DNA from: Cinnamomum chago
Taxonomy: Eukaryota > Streptophyta > Magnoliopsida > Laurales > Lauraceae
NCBI GenBank assembly: GCA_038049695.1
Contig: CP142452.1
Span: 51,046,501 to 51,110,500, forward strand
Reading direction: 5' to 3'
DNA: 64,000 bases
A model generated the notes under the pieces. That model was not told the origin of the DNA and did no database searches. It saw nothing but the letters and a program-made list of their open reading frames with translations. The stretch's first letter is position 1. Every line of letters starts with the position of its first letter. This document shows positions 8,114 through 19,200 of the stretch, in pieces. Made by a program: the position numbers and the translations under genes.

Positions 8114-10960
8114 TCAACAGCTTTTTTCGTTTTCCGGGGTTACCGGAGGAGATTCCTGTAGATTTTCAGGAACTTCCGGTGCTGGGTTGTGACGAAGCTG
8201 ATTGATGCGACCTTGTTCTTGCTCTATAGCAAGATGCTGCAAGATCCTTGCGTATTCATCGAGATCAAGCACGGGAGCCAAATCTTCTTCTTCGTCTGCT
8301 CCTTGTGGTTCAACATGGTTGGGTTCCACTGGAGTATTTTCTTGGACAGCCTCTTGGTCTTCTTCATCATCAGACCAGGATCCTTGCGGCTGTAATGGGT
8401 TATACCAGATTACTGGCATAAGATGAGATTCAGGGATCCATTCCTCGTCGGAGAGATATTCTCTTATTTCGAGGGATTCCTCCCACTCATCGATGTCGCT
8501 AGCGGTGTCACTGGACTCGTATCCATCCATGGGGAATCCGACCACCGAGTTGCAAGAGTATGATGCCCCCTGCGTAGTTTCATCTTTGAGGTGCGATGGC
8601 ATGAAATCACCAAGAGTGAATCTTCTTGCTGCCTTTGAAGTCTTGGGAGGAGACTCTTCTGTTGCCCCCAGTGAAGCGGTAGAGGAGGTTTCTGCCTTTT
8701 CAGCGACTTCTTGCTTTTTCGGAGCTTTCTCCTGCTGTTTGAGTTTGCGGAGTTGTCTCCTGGCTTGCCTTCGTTGTTGAGCGGTTGGCTTTGTTTTGAC
8801 GACCTCCCAATTTTCATCTTCTAGGAGATCGGGGTGTACCCATATGGGTTGTCCGTCTGATGTTGGATATGGAACCAACTCTTGGGACGTTTGGGTCATC
8901 TTTATCACCTTGAAGGAAGTAGTGATCTTCTCTTTTGGTGATTTTTGTTTTTGTCCACACGACACCATGTTGACGGAGGCAGACCCATAGTTTTTGTCGA
9001 AGGTAATGACTCCGTTTTTCCACATCTCATCTATCTTCTCTCTCACAACAAAGCATTGATTGAGAGGATGCGAGACCATCTGATGGTGTGGACAGTACCG
9101 AGGATCGTTGGTTTTGCCAACATCGCCCGGTCTTTTGGGGTCAGGCAAGGTGAGTTTACCGTTTGCGAGAAGTGCCCCAAAAATTTCTTCAACATCTTCA
9201 TCGAACGGGTATTTCTTCTCTACTCGTTCTTTGAAGGCATCAGAGAGTTCAGGCTTTTTACCTGCAGCTTTGTTTTCAACTTTCTTTGGCGGCTGAGGAG
9301 CTGACTTGGTTTGCACATTGAGAACCTCCTTTTTCTTTGGTTTTGAGGTTGCAAAGGCAGTCGGCTCTTTCTTTGATGATTTCTGACTGTTGAGGTCTTT
9401 GATCACCGTTTCAGCTTCCATAGCTGCTTCCAGGAGTTCACCTAGGTTTTTTGATTTGTTGCCGATGATCATGGAGCGGATTCTTGCTCTCATGTTGTTA
9501 CGGCAGATGTCGACTAGCGACGCTTGTGGCAATACATCTGAGCGTTTGTACGCCATTGCCTTCCACTTGTGAAGGAAGTCATATGTTGACTCACTCTCTC
9601 CCTGTTTTAGGCTGCAGAGATGCGCCATAGTAACAGGATGATCCTCACCTTTGAAGTGGGTTAGGAAGCATGTCTCCAGCATGGCCCAATTTTGAATGGA
9701 GTCCTCCGGCAGAGTGGAGTACCAATCAAAGGCCGTACCTTTTAGGGTACTTGCAAAGAGGCGGATTTTGAGGGCATCTTGATCCGCAATAGCTCCCGTC
9801 AGGATCTTGAAATGGATGACGTGTTGTCTGGCTGAACCTTTCCCCGTATATGTTTGGAGAGTAGGTTGCTTGAATTTTGTAGGAAACGGGACCGAGTCCA
9901 TCCACAAGGGATATGGTGGCTTGATCCCATGCTCCTTTAGTGTATCCTCTTCTTTTGCTTTGGCGAGGATATCGTCAACGTCCTTTTTGGTAAGGGCGCG
10001 TGACTCACTGTTTTCTGCATTTTCTTCGTCGCCTTGATGGCTCGGAGGAACTTCATTGTTTGGCGGACGCTGAAGATTGAGAATTAGGTTCTCTATTAGA
10101 GTCTCTATCCTCTGCTGCCCTTGCTCCAGCTGCTGGATGCGTGCGGTTACGTCATCATGCGGCGGAGGTTGCTCGGCATTTGTGACCAGGACGTTCATTC
10201 CTCGAGAGTTGAATGAAGATATTGTCTTGGTGACTGAGCTAGAGCTCATTCTTTTAGATGAAGAGCTCGAAGAGTTATTACCCCGATGTCCTTGGCTTGA
10301 AGGAGCGGGAGAGTTTTCTCGATGTCTTCTTGTCCGAGTGACGCTGCGAGTCACCGGTCGTCTGACATGGATTTTAGTTGCTGACTTCTGACGTCTTCTG
10401 GTCTTGCCAACCATATGGACAGCAGCAACTTGGTCGGGTCTTTCTTTTTCGACCCATTTTTGGGAGACCTGAAGTGCAGAATCCTGGGTTCTTTGCTTCT
10501 CTAGTCTCTTTTGTCGATATGCCGCACGGCGGCGCATACGACGAACGATTTGAGCTTCGGTTAGCTCCGGCTGTGCTCTGGCAATGAAGGACGTAGTCCT
10601 GCGCAGCAGCCGAGCTTGTTTTCTTTGAAGACTAGCAGTGACAGGATCTGGACGCGGTCCTTTGCCTGTCGCAGCGAAGCTTTGAATTTGGCGAGTTCGG
10701 CTCCTGTTGAGAGGAAGGGTCGACTCGCAGGTGTGCAGGCCTTGGCAGGTTCTTGCGGAGGCCTTACGATGCACGATTTGATTTTGGGCTTGTATGAACA
10801 AGCCGGCTCGTGCTGAGTTCGTTTTGTTTGGCGGAGGGTAGGTTTCTCCTCTTTCATGTATGCGAGAGGGTAGAACCGGTTCTCCTTGAGCGGGGCCAGG
10901 TAGGCTGGCTTTGCTGATGTTTGTGACCTTCGCTGTTTGGGTGAAGGCCTTGGAGACCAA
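8114..10960 (-). pseudogene. Tat1: gag polyprotein
   Basis: 948 open codons. The N-terminal third is Arg/Ser/Pro-rich and partly read in a frame different from the true N terminus (see 10561-11352). The middle has a retrotransposon gag core: ALKIRLFASTLKGTAFDWYS, ETCFLTHFKGED and SLKQGESESTYDFLHKWKAM. A zinc-knuckle variant (CPHHQMVSHPLNQC) is followed by FVVREKIDEMWKNGVITF, the arrangement seen in Tat/Athila gag. The acidic tail ends at a TGA in the same frame as the protease ORF; the TGA may derive from CGA by C-to-T decay. The first unit of the capsid assembles virus-like particles in active relatives. Confidence 0.83.
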
Positions 10961-11352
10961 GTCTTTGAGCGGACCTGGTTTCTTGTAGGTTGAGGTTTCG
11001 TGGGGTTACCACGGGCTTCAGGTTTTCTGATGGTCGCCCTTGGTATCACTGTAGTGATACGTTGAGGGGCGGTTCTCTGCTTCTTGGCAGGTGCGGTTTC
11101 TTCTACGGGAAGTGGGAATGGTCCCAATGACCCAAAGACAATGGTCCGGGGAGTAGAGTTTGACCCGGTGTCTTCTGAGTTGCCGAGGGAAATGACGCTT
11201 CGGCAGCTGGCAGGGCGCTTGTAAGTGCGCTTGGTTTGTTTGTCTTGGAGCATGAGCTGGTACTTGTTCTCATCAAAGGTGATGGTTAATGAAGCTGCCA
11301 TTGTTAGTTTTTGGAAAACTTCTGAAACAAGACCATATCCATTAGTAATCAC
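10561..11352 (-). pseudogene. Tat1: gag N terminus in the neighbouring frame
   Basis: Likely start codon at 11299-11301 (MAASLTITFDENKY), preceded by a few in-frame codons that are probably leader. The reading is basic and Pro/Thr-rich with no named domain. It overlaps the 5' end of the gag frame by 400 bases and is offset by one frame, so a small indel between about 10570 and 10960 probably joins the two. Which of the overlapping frames was used across 10561-10960 cannot be settled by eye. Confidence 0.55.
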
Positions 11353-11711
11353 AAGAATATGGTGATCATAAATGGAAAATACTATGGTTTCGCCTCTTCA
11401 AGTCCCCCGAGGGGACATGGCCCAGCCCAAGCAACATGAGGAAGGCAGAAAAGCCATAGAGGGCACAATTGTTCTAAACGCAGGTAGGGTCAGCTCAGAA
11501 TGAGCGTCCCAGTGACTGCTAGAAGCAATTGTGAACCTTAATTCAAATTACCGAGAAGCAAAGCTCACTCAAGGTAAAGTGATATAAGGTTGAGATACAA
11601 ATGTGTCGGTTGCGAATACAGTAGACCCGAAAGGGCGTACTAGCACCGCTAGGCACAAATGTTGCAAATCGCATCCTTGGAAAGGACACGAGATGGGATT
11701 TTTGAAAGGTC

Positions 11712-12690
11712 AATATTGAATTCATAGGAGAGAGCAAATGGTATTCCAATCCGAAAATGAGCTCAACATTTCTGCGAGCTCGAAAGTTCGAAAAGGAAGG
11801 AACCAGGATTTCTCAAATGTGAATCCAAAAGTGACGGAAGTTTTTTTTTGAAAGTGTCAAGATTGGACTTTATAGAAGAGAGCAAATGGTATTCCAATCC
11901 GAAAATGAGTTCAACATTTCTGCGATCTCGAAGTCCGAAAAGGAAGGAACCAGGATTTCTCAAATATGAATCCAAAAATGACAGAAGTTTCTTTTTTTTG
12001 AAGATTTTTTTTAAGAGTTCACATAGATCTCCAATTCGATCTTATGAAACCTCAGTTGATAGATCAGCCCCCAGGTAAGGGTAGGATTACTTAATGAACC
12101 CGTTTGGAGGACCCTTGCCTAGAACAGTCTAGCTGTCTCCACACTCTGGACAAGGCTTTTCTTAGATCCACTTTGGTCAAAGAACGCAATTGGTGCAACC
12201 TTAGTGGTTTTTTTTTTGAAAGATTTTTTTTTATGGATTCATAGAAGAGAGCGAATGGTGTTCCATTCCGAAAATGAGTTCAACATTTCTGCGATCTCGA
12301 AGTCCGAAAAGGAAGAAGCCAAAGTTTCTCAACTTAAACCCAAAAGGGAGAAATCTGAATTTTTTTTTAAATCAGATTTTTTTGTGGATTCATAGAAGAG
12401 AGCGAATGGTGTTCCATTCCGAAAATGAGTTCAACATTTCTGCGATCTCAAAGTCCGAAAAGGAAGAAACCAAAGTTTCTCAACTTAAACCCAAAAGGGA
12501 GAAATCTGAAGTGTTTTTTTCAGATTTTTTTTTGTGGATTCATAGAAGAGAGCGAATGGTGTTCCATTCCGAAAATGAGTTCAACATTTCTGCGATCTCG
12601 AAGTCTGAAAAGGAAGAAACCAAAGTTTCTCAACTGTGAATCCAAAAGAGGAAAATCTGGAATTTTTATAAATCAGATTTTGTTTCTTTT
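11712..12690 (-). repeat. About 150-bp tandem repeat, five copies, in the Tat1 leader
   Basis: Units start near 11719, 11866, 12235, 12387 and 12537, each with TTCATAGAAGAGAGC, TTCCGAAAATGAG and TTCTGCGATCTCGAAG. The second and third are separated by about 220 bases of unrelated sequence. Open frames over them are repeat artefacts. Confidence 0.85.
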
Positions 12691-13107
12691 TGAGATTTTT
12701 TTTTGAAACAAGAAAGACTGGAAATAAACTCAAAAGAAGAAATTTCCAAGAATCCCATCTCATGTGTTTTTTTTTTAGATGCAAGATCCAACATAGGCCA
12801 CCAACTAAAAGGAGCCAAAGAATCCAAACATTGTGTTCTCAAATGAACAGGGTCCCACCGGGTGTGCCAGCTTGATGGTCCCGGCTTTTCTCTTCTTCCA
12901 AAGCTGCCTCCGCGCCGGGGCTGACGGGGTACGGTGGAGGGAAAGATAGGAAATGCGGGCATCAGTTTTTTTTTTACGGGTATGCCAATTTCTCTTTTAT
13001 ACTTGGAATTTAGAAATGATGATTCGGAGATTCACCTTCACAAGTAAAAAGGGAAATGAAACTTTTTTCTAGTTTTCCATTGCAAATATATTTTAATGAA
13101 AGAGACA

Positions 13108-13212
13108 ATTTTTGAATGCCGTGAAAGGCGTTTTTATGCCGTAGAAGGCGGTTTGGTGCCGTTGAAGGCGATTTGGTGTCGTAAAAGGCGATTTTTCCGT
13201 AAAAGGCGATTT
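13108..13212 (-). repeat. Mini-hairpin array in the Tat1 5' leader
   Basis: Five or so units of 20-24 bases, in element sense CGCC-TTTCAC-GGCA and variants (CGCCTTCTACGGC, CGCCTTCAACGGC). The stem GCC/GGC is the mirror of the 3' array stem GGC/GCC, and the loop TTTCAY is shared. Tat2 has the same array at 42554-42660. Confidence 0.8.
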
Positions 13213-13299
13213 ACAAATCTCATCAAAATGAAAAGACAAGAATTGTGATTTTTTTTCTCTTAAAAAAATACAATTTACAACAGAAAAGTAAGAAAAAGG

Positions 13300-14239
13300 A
13301 ATCTAACTTCTCATGCGATTGTGGGAGGGCTCGTTCAGATCGACGGTCGCGAGTCATGTATGGGCTCCGCCATCGTCCTTCAGATGAGAACATAGTGCTT
13401 TGATTCTTTGGCTTGGCTCCAACCTCAGATTTTTAGAGGATAAGGACCAAGGTAAGGTCCTATATCCGGTAAAAAGCCGAGTAGACGGACTGAAAAGCCG
13501 CATCTAGCCATGTTGGATAGGAGGAGAGGTGGCCTTTGGGGGGGGGTGGCCCCCCCCAAGGATCTTTGATCACCTTGTAGTGTTGGTTGCTGCGGAGTTT
13601 TCTTGAAGGAGCAGAGTGGTAGAGATTTCTCCAAGGATTTTTGAATGATTTTCTGGCGATTTTTCTCTGGATCTCTAGAGTAGGAATTGCTGATGATTTC
13701 GATGCTTCTGATGCTTCTGATCCTTCTGATGATTCTGATCATTCTGATCCTTGGAATGCTTGGAGGGGACTCCTATTTATAGGCTTTTGGTGGCCTTTAG
13801 GAGTGGTTTATGGTCATTTATGGCAATTATGGCAATAAAGCCAAGTTATGGGAGGAGTTACAGGTTTGATTGCTTTTTGTTTTGTTACTCCTGACCCTTG
13901 GATTTCATTGGCCAAAGGAGAGTCATGGGCATTTAGTTGCCTTTAATCTCCATTATGTTAGGAGTTTCATGGCTTGAATGCCATGATTGCTTGGACTTGT
14001 AACTCCTAAACGGAGGCTTCTGATTGGGCCGTCCAAGATAATGGGTTAATGACCGCATTAACTTGCCATAAACGGGTCATTTAACTTCATTAATTGATTG
14101 CCCGGGCGCTTGAAGAGTCGCGGGCCGTGCTGCGTCCTTTGGGATTCTTCTTGCGATGATCACCAATGGACCCACATGCTATTTGATGTCGGATGGTGAT
14201 CCAATTTCAAACATTGGTTGATGTCAGCGGGCCAGCAAC
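13300..14239 (-). mobile_element. Tat1 5' LTR, proximal (R/U5) part
   Basis: Aligns on the minus strand with 41620 to about 42450 of the Tat2 LTR (GCCCGCTG..ATCAACCAATGT, CACGGCCCGCGACTCTTCAA). It carries a TATA box at 13774-13781 and a short GATGCTTCT-type trinucleotide stretch at 13690-13745. It is truncated at 14239 by the Copia insertion. The exact inner LTR end and primer site were not identified. Confidence 0.75.
13774..13781 (-). promoter_or_regulatory. TATA box of the Tat1 LTR promoter
   Basis: TATAAATA on the minus strand within the conserved context AAAGCCTATAAA.AGGAG, identical in layout to TATAAAA at 42074 in Tat2. Confidence 0.7.
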
Positions 14240-16252
14240 TGAAAGAATATGCATTAAAGATCTGAAATTAGATACAAGTAGACGTCCATGGCTGATCTTG
14301 TTTTAAAACTTGAAACTAATCTGATTTTCCAGCCATGAATCATGCATAAAAAAACTCCATGAAACCATGATCAACATGTGTATAAAGTAAGGAGATGTTA
14401 GAGGACTAATACCTTGCTGATTTGAAGGTCTCAAGTCTTTGAAAAGAATGCTCCAAAGGTCTGATATCAGCCAGCAGTAAGCAATGCTAGTTGCAGGAAT
14501 TTTCTGCAGTAGCTTCACCTTTGGTCTTCTCTTCTATTCCACTTCCCAATCTGATTGGTGTTGATGGTGGGATCAAACTATGGAATCCTAAGAAGGGTTT
14601 TCTGAACTTCTCTTTGTGGAAACAACCCAAGACCTGATCTCCTCTCCTATGAAGAAGAAGAGGGCAGCAATGGGGTGGGCGTGTGTGTTCTTCTCTCTTG
14701 CTTTGGGCGGCCAATGGATCACTATGGTGATTCACGCCCCTAGGGTTTAATTCCAGCCACTTGATCTCTTCTCTTGTGTGTTGCACGCCCAAAGGAGACT
14801 CCCATATATATATAAAGATTTGATTCCTTTAAGGAATACTCTTTCCAATAGGAATGTCAATCCCTAAAAAGAATAGCAACCTTCCCCTTTAGTTGTGCAA
14901 CACTTACTAATTAAAGACACTAAAATTAGTAACCTTTAATCAATGGAATTCTTACCCAAAGAGGAGTCTTTCCTTCCAAGTAAAGATACCTAATCAAACT
15001 TGGAAACCTCACACCAAGGGCTCCACTTATGGCTGGCCCACAAGATAGCTAAACACACCATGGCCCACTAGTCAATAATTTAGCTAGAGTTAAATTCATG
15101 TATGCCATCAAGAGCCTATTAGAATTTAAACTCAAAATTATTCTTCCACAAAATAATTCAACCACATATCATCTAATTAAATTAGGAAACCATGCCAATA
15201 TAGGAAAGTGGCTAGAAGAGGGACCAAAAGACATATTTGCCCTTGGCTCCCAAAATGACCAAAATGTCCATGCTAACCCCATAGCAACATTAAGATCATT
15301 TTAACCCTAACTCATTCCACTAGAGAGTTATGGTTGCACTCCAGGGACAAATATTAAATTGCAAATAAAGCTCATCATAAATAGACGATTGTCTTTGACC
15401 TACCAAGTACAATGACCACAATGCCCCTCTATGTAACATCCATAATCAAGTAGGTTAACCGATGTACTATCTACCTTCTTGATTACATCTCAACCTTAGA
15501 ACTTCATACCCTTGACTTAATCATCATCCGGATATCATTCTCTTGATCCAGGGAGCGACCCACAAGTTCAATATCCATATGGAACATCCATATACTAAGA
15601 TCTTAGATTCTGATGATTAATCGGATAATTCTAAGAGGACGATCATTCCATCACACGATGGCATAGATTCCATATTGCATTTGCACGTCCCAACTAATCA
15701 AGCCCGAGTACCCAAAACACAGAGCTGTTGACCCATGAACAGGATCTCACCCATAGTGAATTAAAGCACAAGAACTTGACTTCGTCAGTTCATCCACAAA
15801 TGCTCAAGATTAAGAGCACTGGTCACTTAGTAGCAAGAGGTGATTTGATCTCTCTCTGTGATAGTACTATTTCAGAGATCACACCTACAAGTGGTCCTGT
15901 TCAATGCATGACACATGCACTAATGAGATAAATCTGGAAAGTCCTCCTTGACTAAAGTAAGTCACCCTGAATACAGGAGATTATCTCATTATAACTTATA
16001 CCAAGATGAAGTGCCCAACTCCATCTCTCAGTTATGAACATGTTTATTGTTTCAAGTGTCCATGACTCAGACCTTACTGTGTGTAGCCACTACACACCTG
16101 AGTCATTTACTAGAAAACAATGGGCCTTATACAACCATACATATACACAAGTATAAAGAGAAAGATGTCATTCCATTAAATAACCAATAAATATCCAGTT
16201 ACAGAGATGTGAGTGCAGTCAGTGGGCTTTAGGGCATACACCAATCCCAACA
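14240..16252 (-). repeat. Copia 3' LTR
   Basis: 2013 bases, TG..CA ended, with a TATA-rich promoter motif at 14804-14813. Direct copy of 26173-28184 with only scattered substitutions. Small ORFs inside it are not supported. Confidence 0.95.
14804..14813 (-). promoter_or_regulatory. TATA element of the Copia 3' LTR
   Basis: TATATATATA on the minus strand; the equivalent in the 5' LTR is at 26736-26745. Confidence 0.6.
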
Positions 16253-16263
16253 ATCTCCCACTT
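16253..16263 (-). other. Copia polypurine tract
   Basis: AAGTGGGAGAT in element sense, directly before the 3' LTR; primes plus-strand DNA synthesis in this family. Confidence 0.85.
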
Positions 16264-16266
16264 GCA

Positions 16267-19200
16267 CTAAAGATCACTACGACCTAACCTAACTCCCATA
16301 GACTCAACATGTGAAGTAAAGACTTTCTCAGTAAGAGTCTTAGTAAATGGGTCAGCTAAGTTATTTGCTGAGGCAATCTGCTCTACCACTATTTCTCCAT
16401 CCTGTACGAATTCCCGGATCAAGTGGTACTTTCTCTGAATATGCTTGCCTTTTTTGTGATTCCTGGGCTCTTTGCAGTTAGCTACTGCACCAGTATTATC
16501 GCAGTACATGACAATCGGTTTTTGCACTGCAGGAACTACTCCCAATTCCAATTGGAATTTTCTGAGCCATACTGCTTCCTTCGCAGCTTCCGATGCCGCC
16601 ACATACTCTGCTTCCATGGTAGAATCAGCAGTACAATCTTGCTTGACACTTCTCCATGATATAGCCCCTCCTGATAGAGTAAAGACGTATCCCGAGGTAG
16701 ACTTTCTGCCATCTACATTCGACTGGAAATCAGAGTCTGTATACGCCAGTGGCGTTAGATCATCTGCTCGGTAGACTAGCATATAATCTTTCGTTCTCCG
16801 AAGATACTTGAATATATGCTTAACAGCTGTCCAGTGCATAGGTCCAGGGTTTGATTGATATCTGCTAACCATGCCAACGGCAAAGCAAATATCTGGTCTA
16901 GTACACAACATTGCATACATGAGGCTTCCAACAGCTGATGCATATGGTACTCTCGTCATGCTTTCTATCTCCTCAGGTGTCTTCGGACATTGATTCCGAG
17001 ATAGTGGTACTCCATGTCTAGAAGGTAGCAAGCCCTTCTTGGAGTCATGCATGTTATACTTGACCAATATCTTCTCAATATACGAAGATTGGGATAAGGC
17101 TAACATCTTGTTCTTGCGATCTCGCAAAAGCTTGATCCCTACGACATAGCTCGCCTCACCCAAATCCTTCATCTGAAATTGAGATGATAACCAAACCTTT
17201 GTAGATGACAAGATGCCAACATCATTTCCAATGAGTAATATGTCATCCACATATAGGACTAAAAATGCAACTGCGTTTCCACTCCCTTTCTTATACACAC
17301 ATGGTTCATCAATGTTTTGATCAAAGCCAAAGGATTTGACTGCCTGATTAAACTTGATGTTCCATGCCCTAGATGCTTGCTTAAGTCCATAAATGGACTT
17401 CTTAAGTTTACAGACCATGTTCTCTTGGCCACCAGCAATGAATCCCTCTGGTTGCATCATATAGATGCATTCGTTAAGACTTCCATTTAGAAAAGCTGTC
17501 TTGACATCCATTTGCCATATCTCGTAGTCATAATGACATGCGATGGCTAAGAGAATCCTTATGGACTTGAGCATGGCTACTGGCGAAAAAGTTTCCTCAT
17601 AATCGATACCCTCTTTCTGAGTATATCCTTTCGCCACCAGTCTTGCTTTGAAGGTTTCAACCTTCCCCTCCACTCCTCTCTTTCTCTTGTAGATCCACTT
17701 GCACCCTATGGGTTTGATCCCTTCAGGTGCATCCACAAGTTCCCAGACTTGATTGGAATACAGAGAATCCAATTCAGATTTCATCGCTTGCTGCCACATG
17801 TCAGCATCTATGTCCGTTACTGCTTCATCGTAACTAGTAGGATCCTCAACCAGATCCTCGGAGTCTGTCATAAAAGACACTCCCAAGTATCTATCTGGTG
17901 GTCTAGTAATTCTCCCACTACGATGAGGCTCCGGAGTGTTAAAAGGAATGTCTTGATTTTCTACAATCTCAGGATCTGGCACAGATGTTGCAGGAGTTTC
18001 TGAAAGAATCTCCTCAAGTGTTTCTTTACAACCAAGCTCTTGGTGCATCATGCAATCATCCTCCAAGTATCTAGCATGAGTGCTGATAAGCACCTTTTGC
18101 TCCTTTGGATGATAAAAGATGCCTCCTCTCGTTCCCTTAGGATACCCAATGAAGTAGCACATTTCCGATCTGGGTTCTAGCTTGGTAGCTTTATCATTCA
18201 GTACATAAGCTGGACAACCCCAAATGTGGATATGTTTTAAACTGGGTTTTCGACCTGTCCACATTTCTTGAGGTGTCCTAGGTACTGATTTAGAAGGTAC
18301 CAGATTCAAAATGTATGCTGCTGCTTCTAGGGCATATCCCCAAAAAGATATGGGTAGGGTTGCATGACTCATCATGGACCTTACCATATCAAGAAGGGTT
18401 CGGTTTCTTCTCTCTGCTACACCATTTTGCTGGGGTGTACCCGGTGCAGACAACTGAGACACAATCCCATGTTGTGTGAGGTACTCCTTGAACTCACCCA
18501 GGAGGTATTCGCCACCTCGATCAGATCGAAGAGCTTTGATATGTTTCCCTAGTTGTAGCTCCGCCTCAGCCTTGAATTGTTTGAACTTATCAAACGCTTC
18601 AGACTTGCGTCGCATTAGGTACACATATCCATACCTAGAGTAATCATCAGTGAAGGTGATGAAATACTCATAACCTCCTCTAGCTAGTTTGTTCATAGGA
18701 CCACACACATCAGTGTGAACCAATTCTAACAACTCCTTTGACCTCAGTCCCTTTCCAGAGAATGACCTTTTGGCCATCTTTCCCATGAGACAAGATTCAC
18801 ACTGAGGAAAAGGTTCGAGATCTAATGAGCTCAGAAGCCCATCCTCTACCAACCTCTGAATCCGTTTTAGGTTAATATGACCCAAACGTAAGTGCCAAAG
18901 ATAAGTGTCATTGGTCGAAGATACCTTCCTCTTGAGGGAAGATGAGCTTTCTAGTTGTACATTATGCAGTGAGGGAGCAATAGGATATATATAAAATAAG
19001 TTATCATGCATTCTACCGGAACATATAATATTTCCATCTCTACTGATATCAACACCAGAATGGAAAGAAACTGAATAATTAAATTCAATGAGTCTGGAAA
19101 CTGAAATTAAATTCTTCCTTATGTCCGGAACATAAATAACATTGTTTAAAACTAATATCCTATCATGCGGAAAATGTAATGTAACTGCTCCCACTGCAAC

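Larger units (their letters stand above)
11353..13300 (-). other. Tat1 5' leader
   Basis: Non-coding leader between the 5' LTR and gag. It holds five repeats of about 150 bases (11700-12690), T-rich runs, and a mini-hairpin array (13108-13212). The part near 12880-12960 aligns with 42790-42905 of Tat2. No splice or ORF signal of note. Confidence 0.65.

Noticed and set aside
13330..13420. Candidate primer binding site for Tat1 (TGGCGGAGCCCATAC in element sense)
   Set aside because: Starts with TGG as a primer site should, but is not preceded by CA and I could not match the rest to a tRNA 3' end.
13641..13838. Asp/Ser-rich ORF (DASDASDPSDD)
   Set aside because: Product of a short GATGCTTCT-type repeat within the Tat1 LTR.
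14303..15931. Several 60-100 codon ORFs in the Copia LTR, repeated at 26419-27863
   Set aside because: LTR sequence; the two LTR copies preserve them only because they are young duplicates.
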